This document shows, piece after piece, positions 8,820 to 17,014 of a stretch of 64,000 nt of DNA. A model generated the notes under the pieces. The model worked only from the letters and a program-made list of their open reading frames with translations. It was not told where the DNA came from and ran no database searches. Source of the stretch: Streptomyces finlayi (GTDB lineage: Bacteria > Actinomycetota > Actinomycetes > Streptomycetales > Streptomycetaceae); the NCBI RefSeq assembly GCF_014216315.1, contig NZ_CP045702.1, positions 2,356,001-2,420,000 of the forward strand, in the 5' to 3' direction. A program made the position numbers and the translations under genes. The stretch's first letter is position 1. Every line of letters begins with the position of its first letter.

Positions 8820-9809
8820 TCAGCCGGCCAGCAGCTTCGCCTCAAGCCGCGGGTCAAGACCGACCTGAGGGCGGTCCGGCCGCTGCGGCGCAGTGCCGCC
8901 GCGCCCGACCAGCCACGTCCATGTGTCGGCGACCGTCTCGCCGACCGGTCGGCAACGGAGCCCGGCCGCGTGGGCCTTGGTGACGTCGCCCTGGTGCAGG
9001 GAGTCGTACAGCTCCCCCGCCGGCAGCCAGACCGGCAGGTCGCTCCACGGTTCGACGCCCGCCGCGAGCAGCGTGCCGGGGTCGGTCCAGCGCAGGTCGG
9101 CGTCGGAGCCCGTGACCCGTACACAGGTGTCGAGCAGTTCGCCCATGGTGGTGTGGCCGGGGTGGCTGACGGTGTTGTACGGGCCGTGGAGGCCCTTCTC
9201 CGCGGCGTCCAGGAGCCAGCTCGCGAGGTCGCGGGCGTCGATGTACTGGAGGCCGGCGTCCCGTGGACCCGGTGCGATCACCGGGCCGCCGCGGGCTATC
9301 CGGCCCAGCCACCACGGGAGGCGGCCGATGTTCTCCCCCGGGCCGATGATGAGCCCTGCGCGGGCCAGCAGGGCGCGCTCGCCGAAGGCGTCGAGTGCGG
9401 CCAGTTCGCCGCCGCGCTTGGCCAGTGCGTACGAGACGTCGCCGCCGGCGTCGGGCGAGGCACCGTCCACCAGGGGGCCGTCCTCGTCCAGACCGGCCGG
9501 GGCCGGGGGTTCGTACACCGAACGGCTGGAGACGTACGTGTAGTGCCCCGCCCGGCCGGACAGCAGCCGGGCGGCGTCCCGGACCGCCGAGGGCGCCCCG
9601 CTCCAGGTGTCGACGACCAGGTCCCAGCTCCCCCCGGCCAGGGCCGCCAGACCGCCCTCCGTGGTGCGGTCACCGGTCAGGGCGGTGACCCCGGGCGGCG
9701 GCGCATGGTGCCCCCGGTGGAACACGGTGACCTGCCAGCCTCTGGCCTGCGCGTCTTCGGTGACGGCCCGTCCGACGAATTCCGTCCCGCCCAGCATCAA
9801 GAGCTTCAT
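8820..9809 (-). CDS. NAD-dependent epimerase/dehydratase-family reductase
   Basis: A 329-residue extended SDR. The N-terminal loop MLGGTEFVGRAVTEDA binds the dinucleotide, and YVSSRSVY supplies the Ser-containing active-site region. GDVSYALAKRGGE holds the Tyr-x3-Lys catalytic pair. I start at the ATG at 9809, where the beta strand begins; an ATG at 9824 would add five residues. Proteins of this kind act on nucleotide sugars or isoflavone-like substrates, and which applies here is not clear. It lies 129 bp downstream of the LysR gene on the same strand. Confidence 0.75.
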   Translation of the reverse strand: MKLLMLGGTEFVGRAVTEDAQARGWQVTVFHRGHHAPPPGVTALTGDRTTEGGLAALAGGSWDLVVDTWSGAPSAVRDAARLLSGRAGHYTYVSSRSVYEPPAPAGLDEDGPLVDGASPDAGGDVSYALAKRGGELAALDAFGERALLARAGLIIGPGENIGRLPWWLGRIARGGPVIAPGPRDAGLQYIDARDLASWLLDAAEKGLHGPYNTVSHPGHTTMGELLDTCVRVTGSDADLRWTDPGTLLAAGVEPWSDLPVWLPAGELYDSLHQGDVTKAHAAGLRCRPVGETVADTWTWLVGRGGTAPQRPDRPQVGLDPRLEAKLLAG

Positions 9810-9938
9810 ACGCCGACTCTGCATGTCCGGCGGCCGGTTGGGAACGCGGACTCGCTACGGGCAGAATCCGCCCGCATCGGGACTGTTCGTGCGGTACGGG
9901 CCCCGACGGGCGAGAGCCGGGTCCCGCCCGTCGAAAGG

Positions 9939-10892
9939 TCAGGAAGTGCGGGCCAGTGGGCTGCGGTGGCGCACCAGCCACTGGTGGTACGAGGCCGCCG
10001 CCCGGGCCGCCTCACGGTACGCCGTCTCCAGCTCTCCGTACACCACGGCCGTCTCGGTCCCCGGGCGCGAGACCAGCAGCAGACGTACGGCGAGGGGGTC
10101 GTCGCGGAGCGGGCGGATCGCCATGTCCTCGCGCGGCCCCGACGTGGGCTGGCAGGGGGCGACCACTTCGCCCAGGACGACGAGGGAGGCCGCGGTGAGG
10201 TAGTCGCCGTGCAGGACGGGCGGGTCGAGTCCGGCGGCTGCGAGGACTTTCCGTACGCCGTCCCACTCGCCGTCCACAGTGGGGTCGACCATCCACCGGT
10301 CGGTGGCGAGATCCTTGAGGTCCACCACGGGGCAGGAGGCGGCCGGATGGTCCAGGGACAGGGAGATGAACTGCGGCTCCCGGTCCAGGAGCACGTGCTG
10401 ACGCAGACCGTCGGGGACGGCGAGCGGGAAGCCCTCCACCTCGTGCACGAAGGCGACGTCCAGACGGCCCGCCTCGACGCTCCGGAGCAGGGCGTGGGCC
10501 GAGACGTCGACGCGTAACGAGATGTCCGTCCCGGGGAGTCCGGCGCGGAGTCCGCGCAGCCAGCCGCCGATGACCCGGCTCGCGGTGGCGCCGATGCGCA
10601 GGAGGGGGCCGCCTTGCCCGCCCGCGCCCGCCTCCGCCAGGGCCTCGCTGACCAGTGCGCTCATGCCGTCGACGAGGGGGCGTGCCCGGCTGAGGACGGA
10701 ACGGCCCAGCAGGGTCGGCCGGCAGCCGGTGCGTTCGCGGCGGAACAGTTCGGCACCGAGGGTGTTCTCGATCCGCCGGAGCTGAGTCGTCAGGGAAGGC
10801 TGGCTGACACCGAGCCGACGGGCCGCGCGGTGCAGGCTTCCCGTGTCGGCGATGGCGCAGAGCGCCCTGAGGTGCCTCACCTCCAGCTCCAT
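9939..10892 (-). CDS. snpR: LysR-family regulator of snapalysin
   Basis: A 317-residue LysR-type regulator. The winged helix-turn-helix occupies residues 1-65 (AARRLGVSQPSLTTQLRRIE is the recognition region) and the substrate-binding domain starts near 95. It is divergent from the snapalysin gene at 11216, the arrangement known for snpR-snpA in Streptomyces, where SnpR activates the protease gene. A 33-bp palindrome in the intergenic region is a good candidate operator. The symbol rests on this context rather than on a specific residue signature. Confidence 0.8.
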   Translation of the reverse strand: MELEVRHLRALCAIADTGSLHRAARRLGVSQPSLTTQLRRIENTLGAELFRRERTGCRPTLLGRSVLSRARPLVDGMSALVSEALAEAGAGGQGGPLLRIGATASRVIGGWLRGLRAGLPGTDISLRVDVSAHALLRSVEAGRLDVAFVHEVEGFPLAVPDGLRQHVLLDREPQFISLSLDHPAASCPVVDLKDLATDRWMVDPTVDGEWDGVRKVLAAAGLDPPVLHGDYLTAASLVVLGEVVAPCQPTSGPREDMAIRPLRDDPLAVRLLLVSRPGTETAVVYGELETAYREAARAAASYHQWLVRHRSPLARTS

Positions 10893-11215
10893 GCTCCGAG
10901 AGTAGGGCGGCCGAACCGTCTCGCACCAGACGCCGCAACCGCATCAAACGCCTCTAATTCATGGGGTGTTGGGGCAGTTGATCGGTGACGGTCACCTGCG
11001 GCCGCGAGTGGCCGCGAGTGGCCGCACAACGGGTGATAGGGCGGCCCTATCACCCGTTGGCATCATCCGTGGAAGCACTGCGTGCCCTCACACTCACTCC
11101 GTACCGCACCCGTACCGAGTCCGCACACCGGACAGGTTCGCCCTCCTGGCCGGCCTGAAGGTGCGCCGGGCGCCGATCAGCGGACGGGTTCATCGTCCAG
11201 CTAGGAGAACCCCCC
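10893..11215. promoter_or_regulatory. snpR-snpA divergent promoter region
   Basis: A 323-bp divergent region without a gene. Its main feature is the perfect 15-bp inverted repeat at 11027-11059. Just before it the unit GCGAGTGGCC occurs twice in tandem (about 11004-11023). A purine-rich ribosome binding site, AGGAGAA, precedes the snpA ATG at 11216. Confidence 0.6.
11027..11059. promoter_or_regulatory. 33-bp perfect palindrome, probable SnpR operator
   Basis: CAACGGGTGATAGGG, a CGG centre, then the exact reverse complement CCCTATCACCCGTTG. LysR regulators bind dyads with a T-N11-A core in divergent promoters. This dyad is longer and more perfect than usual. It lies 134 bp from the snpR start and 156 bp from the snpA start. 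An RNA hairpin in the snpA leader is the alternative reading. Confidence 0.65.
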
Positions 11216-11896
11216 ATGAGACACCTCCGTACCTCCTTCATGTCGGCCGCCGTCGGCCTCGGCCTCGGGCTCGTCGCCGCCCTGGGCGCTACGCCCGCGA
11301 CCGCCGCGGACCCGGCATCCGCCGGCTCCCCCACGACCGCCTCCACGGCGTCGCAGGGGTATGCCGCGTACGCCGGATCGAGTGAGAACGCCGCCGCGAA
11401 CCGGGCGTTCCACCAGGCCGTCATGAAGTCCGTCGCCGAGAAGCGGGCCGCCGACCCGGGCGCCGCCTCCGTCACGGTCGTCTACAACGCCGCCAACGCG
11501 CCGAGCTTCCGCAGCCAGATAGCGAGCAGCACCCGCATCTGGAACAGCTCGGTCTCCAACGTCCAGCTCCAGGAGGGCTCGAACCCCGACTTCAGGTACT
11601 ACGAGGGCAACGACTCACGCGGTTCGTACGCGAGCACCGACGGGCACGGCCGTGGCTACATATTCCTGGACTACCGGCAGAACCAGCAGTACAACTCGAC
11701 GCGCGTCACGTCCCACGAGACAGGGCACGTGCTCGGCCTCCCGGACCGCTACTCCGGGCCGTGCAGCGAGCTGATGTCCGGGGGCGGCCCCGGCACGTCC
11801 TGCACCAACGCCTACCCGAACGCGACGGAGCGTTCGCGGGTGAACTACCTCTGGCAGAACGGCTTCGCGGCCGCTCTCGCCGGTTCCGGTTCCTGA
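11216..11896 (+). CDS. snpA: snapalysin, secreted zinc metalloprotease (M7)
   Basis: A 226-residue secreted protease precursor. Residues 1-31 form a Sec signal peptide ending ATPATA before ADP. A propeptide of roughly 60-80 residues follows. The mature enzyme carries HETGHVLGLPD, the HExxHxxGxxD zinc motif that defines snapalysins, in which Asp replaces the third His seen in metzincins. Two later Cys (in SGPCSE and TSCTN) probably form a disulfide. It degrades milk-type and other extracellular proteins. It is divergent from snpR and ends before a strong terminator. Confidence 0.92.
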   Translation: MRHLRTSFMSAAVGLGLGLVAALGATPATAADPASAGSPTTASTASQGYAAYAGSSENAAANRAFHQAVMKSVAEKRAADPGAASVTVVYNAANAPSFRSQIASSTRIWNSSVSNVQLQEGSNPDFRYYEGNDSRGSYASTDGHGRGYIFLDYRQNQQYNSTRVTSHETGHVLGLPDRYSGPCSELMSGGGPGTSCTNAYPNATERSRVNYLWQNGFAAALAGSGS

Positions 11897-11944
11897 CGCG
11901 CGGCTCGCCTCAGCCCTGACACGGGGCTCCCACCGGTCCTGACG

Positions 11945-11978
11945 CAAGGGGCCGCTCCCGAACAGGAGCGGCCCCTTG
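11945..11978 (+). terminator. snpA terminator hairpin
   Basis: A perfect 14-bp stem (CAAGGGGCCGCTCC with GGAGCGGCCCCTTG) around a 6-nt loop, 49 bp after the snpA stop. No long U-tract follows, as is usual in Streptomyces. Confidence 0.8.
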
Positions 11979-12309
11979 TACGGCGGTGCGCGGCCCCGTC
12001 CGCGCTCCTGGTGCGACGGTCCCGGTCCGGCCCCTTGCGACGATGCGGGCGGGCCGCCTGCGACGGTCCCTGTCCGGCTCCAGCGACGGAGGCCGTCCGG
12101 GAGCCGGGGCGGCGGGGTGAGGCCCCCGTGGTGACCACCGCGCCGCGCCCCCTGCGCAGTTCGTCGGGACGCGTCGCGTCGTGCTCGTGTCGCGTCCGGT
12201 GGTGTCTGGGCTGGTGGTGGCTGCGCTGGTCGTGTCTGGTCAGGTCGGGCAGGACGGTGCGGCCGGGGAGACCGGCGGGAAGGGCTGAAGGCCGGCTCTC
12301 CCCTCCGGA
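11979..12309. other. GC-rich spacer without a recognised gene
   Basis: A 331-bp stretch between the snpA terminator and the convergent gene at 12310. It contains an imperfect direct repeat of about 20 bp (TGCGACGGTCCC followed by GTCCGGC, near 12012 and 12059). I see no gene with convincing Streptomyces codon use. Confidence 0.4.
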
Positions 12310-12978
12310 TCAGGCGTTCTCCAGCGGGAACGCTCCCCGGTGCCCGGTGCCCGCGCCCTCCGCCGGCCGCGCCTCGAACTCGCGGCAGCTCCAGATCTCC
12401 TGGACGAACCCGGTACGCCGGTCCCACAGTTCGGCGACGTCGCCGCCGTCGGCGGCTCCCCGGTAGGCGTCCTTGGCCCCCCGGAAGCAGGCGAGAGCGC
12501 CGGAGAGCCCACGGACGGGAACCGGGAAGTAGTCGGAGAACGCGCAGGCGATGCAGGTCTGCAGACGGATCCCCGCCGGGAGGATGCGCTGAATGGTGGC
12601 CAGCGCCGCCGCGAAGTCACCGGCGGCACGGGCCGACTCGTACGAGGCACCGTCCAGGTGCAAGGCCAGCGCCAGGTCGGGGTCGGAGCGGCGCAGCGAC
12701 AGCAGGCAACTGAGCGTGGCCTGGCGGACCGTGTCGGCCACGAGGACCGGGAGCGGGAGGTCCCATTCCAGTACGCAGTCGTCAAGCACGCCGTCCGCCA
12801 GGGCGAACTCCGAGCCCTCCGGCGGGACACCGGCCACCGGGCCGAGACCGTCGAAACTCGCGCCCTCGAAGTCGACCCCTCTGATCCGGATACGGAGTTG
12901 CTGTCCGTCCGTGGTGAGAATGACGGCCTCGGAACCGTGACGGTCCCGGTACCAGCCTGCCCACGACTCATCTGTCAT
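12310..12978 (-). CDS. conserved hypothetical protein, possibly DUF6304
   Basis: A 222-residue soluble protein beginning SWAGWYRDRHGSEAVIL, which I loosely associate with a Streptomyces-restricted family (DUF6304 from memory). The centre includes TCIACAFSDYF with two close Cys residues, possibly metal-binding or redox-active. No signal peptide or membrane segment is present. It stands alone on the minus strand between snpA and the GNAT gene. The function is unknown. Confidence 0.6.
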   Translation of the reverse strand: MTDESWAGWYRDRHGSEAVILTTDGQQLRIRIRGVDFEGASFDGLGPVAGVPPEGSEFALADGVLDDCVLEWDLPLPVLVADTVRQATLSCLLSLRRSDPDLALALHLDGASYESARAAGDFAAALATIQRILPAGIRLQTCIACAFSDYFPVPVRGLSGALACFRGAKDAYRGAADGGDVAELWDRRTGFVQEIWSCREFEARPAEGAGTGHRGAFPLENA

Positions 12979-13080
12979 GAGCAGGGACTGTAGCCCGTGT
13001 CCGTCGCCGCCTCGGTGGCACCCTCCGCTTCCTTCCCGGCGGCGCCCACCCGCGGCCGGGCCGATCGATCCGGACTGCCG

Positions 13081-13677
13081 TCAGACGGATCGGGGTTCAC
13101 GCCACATGGGCCACATCGAAGGCCCGTCGGGCAGCTCGACCGTTCGGCCCGTGAAGGTGAACCCCAGCCGCTCGTAGAGTCCGCGGCTCCGCTCGCTGCT
13201 CGCCTCCAGGTAGGCCGGCGTCCCCTCCTGGTCACACCGCTGGAGGACCTCGTCGATGAGGGCGGCCCCGAGGCCCTCCCCCTGGCGCCCGGGAGACACC
13301 CCGATCATGAGCAGGTACGCGTGAGGGCGGTGGTGCGGATGGACCGCGGCAGTCAGCCTCCCGATCAGTTCGGCCCGTTCGTTGTCCGGGTCGGCGGTCT
13401 CCCTCATCAGCGCGGGGGTGGGGTCCTCCCCCTCAGGGGCTCCCGCGGGCACCGTGAGCCACAGGGCGGCGGCGGTGCCGTCCTCCAGCAGGTCGATGCG
13501 GCCCTCGTCGAGCGTGACGTCGACGAAGACGCCGAGGAACTTGCCGTGCACCGCACGGCGATGCTCCTCGTCCGGGAAGACCCAGCTGCTCACCGGGTCG
13601 AGGTGGAAGGCATCCTCCAGAATCCTCACCACCTGCTCCCGGTCCCGCCCGTCCGCTTGCCGTACGCGTACACCCAT
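13081..13677 (-). CDS. GNAT family N-acetyltransferase
   Basis: About 198 residues with a GNAT fold. The acetyl-CoA pyrophosphate loop is RQGEGLGAAL (the Q/RxxGxG/A motif A), preceded by a beta strand LLMIGVSPG and followed by motif B including YLEASSERSRGLYERLGF. The start is either ATG 13677 or ATG 13689. The acceptor substrate is unknown. It lies 80 bp upstream of the polyprenyl synthetase stop region on the same strand, so it may be cotranscribed with the encapsulin pair. Confidence 0.8.
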   Translation of the reverse strand: MGVRVRQADGRDREQVVRILEDAFHLDPVSSWVFPDEEHRRAVHGKFLGVFVDVTLDEGRIDLLEDGTAAALWLTVPAGAPEGEDPTPALMRETADPDNERAELIGRLTAAVHPHHRPHAYLLMIGVSPGRQGEGLGAALIDEVLQRCDQEGTPAYLEASSERSRGLYERLGFTFTGRTVELPDGPSMWPMWREPRSV

Positions 13678-13757
13678 GTCCGACTCCACCCGTTCCCGTC
13701 CGGCCTCAACCGTCCTACGTGATAATAGAGTTGAGCCCTCCTTCCCGTCGCGCGAGG

Positions 13758-14801
13758 TCAGCGGCTCCGGCGGGTGACGAACTCGGCGAGGGCCATCAGG
13801 TCCCCGGCCGACGCCAGATCGGGCACCGCCCGGGAGAGATGGTGGGCCGCACGCGCCATCCGGTCTCCCGCGCAGACCTGCGCCCAGTCCCGTCCCCCTG
13901 CCCGCTCCACGGCGTCGGCGGCCCGGGCCACCTCGTCCGCGGTCGTCATAGGCCCTTTGTAGAGCGCGGCCAGTTCTGCGGCGGCGGGCGTACCGGACGT
14001 GAGCGCGGCCACCACCGGCAGGGACTTCTTGTGGGCGGCCAGGTCCGCACCGACCGGCTTTCCGGTACGGGCCGTGTCACCCCAGATGCCGATCAGATCG
14101 TCGATGAGCTGGAAGGCGAGCCCCGCCTCGCGGCCGAATCCGTCCATGGCGCCGACGTCCCGCTCCTCCGCCCCCGCGTAGAGGGCTCCGAGGGCGCAGG
14201 CGCACCCCAGCAGGGCACCGGTCTTGGCCGTCGCCATGGTGAGGCACTCGTCCAGGGAGACCTCGTCCGGTCCACGCTCCTCGAAGGCACAGTCGGCCTG
14301 CTGTCCGGCACAGAGCTCGATGACACAGCTGGAGAGCCGTGAGGAGGCCCTCGCGGCAGCCGGATGCGCATCGTCGGCGAGCAGCCGCTGAGCGAGGGCG
14401 AGCATGGCGTCCCCCGTGATCACGGCGTCCGGGACTCCGAAGACCGCCCAGGCGGTGGGCCGGTGGCGCCGGGTGGCGTCCTCGTCGATCACGTCGTCGT
14501 GGAGCAGGGTGAAGTTGTGTACCAGCTCCACGGCGACAGCGGCTCTCACCGCGCGGTCGGGGTCCCCTCCCATCGCGCGGGCGGCGGCGATGACGAGCGC
14601 GGGCCTGATGGCCTTGCCCGCCTGCCCCGAGGCGGGGCTGCCGTCCGCGTTCTCCCAGCCGAAGTGGTACATCGCGACCCGACGCATACCCCCCGGCAGC
14701 GACTCCACCGCTGAGCGCAGATGCGGGTCGACGGCGCTCCGGGTGTGCTCCAGGAGAGCTGCGGCCTCATGGCCTTGCGTCGTGGTGTCCGTACTCGTCA
14801 T
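13758..14801 (-). CDS. polyprenyl synthetase, probable encapsulin cargo
   Basis: A 347-residue trans-prenyltransferase. The first aspartate-rich motif is DDVIDED (in LLHDDVIDED) and the second is in FQLIDDLIGIWGD. These chelate the Mg ions that hold the allylic diphosphate. The GKAIRP segment matches the diphosphate-binding K-x-x-R region. ATG 14801 is chosen because AGGAGAGA lies upstream and the protein then begins with a flexible Ser/Thr-rich tail (STDTTTQG). The gene directly follows the family 2B encapsulin gene, and in this family polyprenyl transferases are established cargo candidates, the disordered N-terminus acting as a loading segment. The product chain length is not predictable by eye. 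Confidence 0.85.
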   Translation of the reverse strand: MTSTDTTTQGHEAAALLEHTRSAVDPHLRSAVESLPGGMRRVAMYHFGWENADGSPASGQAGKAIRPALVIAAARAMGGDPDRAVRAAVAVELVHNFTLLHDDVIDEDATRRHRPTAWAVFGVPDAVITGDAMLALAQRLLADDAHPAAARASSRLSSCVIELCAGQQADCAFEERGPDEVSLDECLTMATAKTGALLGCACALGALYAGAEERDVGAMDGFGREAGLAFQLIDDLIGIWGDTARTGKPVGADLAAHKKSLPVVAALTSGTPAAAELAALYKGPMTTADEVARAADAVERAGGRDWAQVCAGDRMARAAHHLSRAVPDLASAGDLMALAEFVTRRSR

Positions 14802-14934
14802 GGTCACGGTCTCTCCTCTTGAGTCGCCCATCGGGCTCCACCGGGTGCCCGGCGCCGCCGCGGCGGGGCACACCGGTGGGGTGTGCGGTGTGACGGGGCG
14901 AAGGGCCCGGACGCCCCCGTCCGGGCCCAAAGGA

Positions 14935-16341
14935 TCACCGCCAGCGGCTGACCTCAACGTTCTCCAGTACACCGAGGGCGTCCGGTACGAGAATGGCCGC
15001 GGAGTAGTAGGCCGTCACCAGGTACGAGATGATCGCCTGCTCGTCGATGCCCATGAAGCGGACCGACAGGCTCGGCTCGATCTCGTCCGGGATGCCGCTC
15101 TGCTGGAGTCCGACGACGCCCTGCTCGGCCTCACCGGTCCTCATGCAGATGATCGAGGTGGTGCGGGCGTCGGTGACGGGGATCTTGTTGGACGGGAAGA
15201 TCGGCACCCCCCGCCAGGCGGGCACGTGGTGTCCGCCCACCTCGACACTCTCCGGCACCAGGCCGCGCTTGTTGCACTCGCGGCCGAAGGCGGCGATGGC
15301 CCGCGGATGGGCGAGGAACAGCTTCGAACCACGCCGCCGGGACAGCAGCTCGTCCATGTCGTCGGGGCTGGGAGCCCCGTCGTGCGGCTGGATGCGCTGG
15401 CCGTAGTCGCAGTTGTTGAGCAGTCCGAACTCCCGGTTGTTGATGAGTTCGTGCTCCTGGCGCTCGCGCAGCGCCTCGACCGTGAGCCGCAACTGCTGCT
15501 CGGTCTGGTTCATCGGCTGGTTGTAGAGGTCGGCGACCCGGCTGTGGACCTTCAGCACGGTCTGGGCGACGCTCAGCTCGTACTCACGCGGCGCCGACTC
15601 GTAGTCGACGAACGTGTGCGGGACGACGGACTCCCCGACATGGCCGGCGGAAAGATCGATCGCCGCCTCGCCGTAGTTGTTGGTGCGCTGGTGCGGGATG
15701 GAGAGGAGTCCCGCGAGGTGATCACGGAGCGAGTCGGCGCGGGCCGCGAGGTTGAACACGTCGGCACGTCGCAAGGTGAGCAGGGTGCAGGCGGTGACGG
15801 CTCGGGCCGTGTACTCCCAGTTGGCGTCGCCGTCGATCAAGGAGTGGTCACCGAAGTAGGAACCGTCCGCGAGGACTCCGAGCACCGTCTCGTCCCCGTA
15901 GAGCCCGGAGCCGATCTTCTCCACCTTCCCGTGCGCGAGCAGGAAGACCCGGTCCGCAGCGTCTCCGGACGCTGCGAGCACCTCCCCCGGCTCGACGTCA
16001 CGCTGCTCGCAACGCCGTGCCAGCTCGGCCAGCACCTCCTCGTCGCCGAACTCGCGCAGCGCGGGCAGCTCGGCGAGCTCGGCCGGGATCACGGCGACCC
16101 GGTCACCGGTCTGCACAAAGGTCACACGGCCGTCGCCGACCGCGTAGCTCAGCCTGCGGTTCACCCTGTAAGTGCCGCCCTGTACCTGCACCCACGGCAG
16201 CATGCGCAGCAGCCACCGGGAGGTGATCTCCTGCATCTGCGGCGCGGACTTGGTGGTCGTCGCGAGGTTCCGCGCGGCCGCCGTGCCCAGACTCTGCTGC
16301 GGCCGAGCCTGCGTGTCGCGAACCTCTTCACCAACGGACAT
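14935..16341 (-). CDS. eshA: family 2B encapsulin shell protein with cyclic-nucleotide-binding domain (EshA-like)
   Basis: A 468-residue protein of the Streptomyces EshA type. After an N-terminal arm and the first part of the HK97-like shell fold, a Crp/Fnr-type cNMP-binding domain is inserted at about residues 90-205 (GEVLAASGDAADRVFLLAHG and SYFGDHSLIDG are its signatures). The rest is shell fold, including GLLNNCDYGQRIQPHDG and a C-terminus ending VEVSRWR. EshA proteins assemble into large particles and affect development and antibiotic production in Streptomyces. The polyprenyl synthetase 133 bp downstream is the likely cargo. The binding domain could gate the shell in response to a nucleotide ligand. 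The symbol follows the family, since paralogs exist. Confidence 0.88.
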   Translation of the reverse strand: MSVGEEVRDTQARPQQSLGTAAARNLATTTKSAPQMQEITSRWLLRMLPWVQVQGGTYRVNRRLSYAVGDGRVTFVQTGDRVAVIPAELAELPALREFGDEEVLAELARRCEQRDVEPGEVLAASGDAADRVFLLAHGKVEKIGSGLYGDETVLGVLADGSYFGDHSLIDGDANWEYTARAVTACTLLTLRRADVFNLAARADSLRDHLAGLLSIPHQRTNNYGEAAIDLSAGHVGESVVPHTFVDYESAPREYELSVAQTVLKVHSRVADLYNQPMNQTEQQLRLTVEALRERQEHELINNREFGLLNNCDYGQRIQPHDGAPSPDDMDELLSRRRGSKLFLAHPRAIAAFGRECNKRGLVPESVEVGGHHVPAWRGVPIFPSNKIPVTDARTTSIICMRTGEAEQGVVGLQQSGIPDEIEPSLSVRFMGIDEQAIISYLVTAYYSAAILVPDALGVLENVEVSRWR

Positions 16342-16478
16342 CTGACGGTCCTCTCGCTATGGGCTGACCTGTACGAAAAGCCTTTCAGCAACGGGACTCG
16401 ACGCGCCATTACACAAAAGAGTGCGACTAATCCATCTTCGGCGGGGCAGATCGCACGGTGTCGCCGCGCGCACCGCTT

Positions 16479-16501
16479 AATTTGCATCTGGAATGCAAAT
16501 T
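16479..16501. promoter_or_regulatory. NsrR-type operator upstream of nsrR-hmp
   Basis: A 23-bp dyad, AATTTGCATCTGGAATGCAAATT broken here as AATTTGCAT then CTGG then AATGCAAATT. Its length and AT-rich ends fit the 11-1-11 NsrR box, and it lies 17 bp before the nsrR start, so autoregulation is expected. Confidence 0.7.
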
Positions 16502-16517
16502 ACCTACGGTGAGCTCC

Positions 16518-16964
16518 ATGCGGCTGACGAGATTCACCGACGTGGCACTGCGCGTACTCATGCGTCTGGCCGTCGCGGGGAGCGAGGACCCTCCGACCAC
16601 CCGTGAGGTGGCGGACACCATGCGGGTCCCGTACACCCACACCACCAAGGTGGTCGCCAGGCTCCAGCACCTCGGCCTGGTCGACGCGCGGCGCGGCAGG
16701 GGCGGCGGCCTCACCCTCACGGAAGCCGGGCGTACGGCCTCGATCGGCGCACTCGCACGGGAGCTGGAGGGCTCCGACGACGTCGTCGAGTGCGAGGGCA
16801 ACGCCCCGTGCCCGCTCCGCGCGGCCTGCGTCCTGCGCGACGCCCTCCGCCGGGCCCAGGAGGCGTTCTACGTCTCACTCGACCCGCTCACGGTGACCGA
16901 ACTCGTCGCCTCACCCACCGGCCCCGTCCTGATCGGCATCAGCAGCGGCCCACCCCCGGACTGA
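16518..16964 (+). CDS. nsrR: Rrf2-family NO-sensing repressor
   Basis: A 148-residue Rrf2 regulator beginning MRLTRFTDVALRVLMRL, the usual NsrR start. The helix-turn-helix is in the first 65 residues and three cysteines, C92, C98 and C104 (CEGNAPCPLRAAC), ligate the Fe-S cluster as in Streptomyces NsrR. Nitrosylation of the cluster releases DNA. The gene is followed 50 bp later by hmp, its classical target, and preceded by a 23-bp dyad operator. It is divergent from the encapsulin gene. Confidence 0.92.
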   Translation: MRLTRFTDVALRVLMRLAVAGSEDPPTTREVADTMRVPYTHTTKVVARLQHLGLVDARRGRGGGLTLTEAGRTASIGALARELEGSDDVVECEGNAPCPLRAACVLRDALRRAQEAFYVSLDPLTVTELVASPTGPVLIGISSGPPPD

Positions 16965-17014
16965 CACGCCCCCCTCACCGCTCACCCGCCTCACCACACA
17001 CCTGGAGTCTTCCG

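Noticed and set aside
14404..16512. A 702-codon plus-strand open frame opposite the encapsulin and polyprenyl synthetase genes
   Set aside because: It is a shadow of GC-rich coding sequence on the other strand; residue use is Val/Gly/Arg/Glu-skewed with no domain, and both minus-strand genes are clear.
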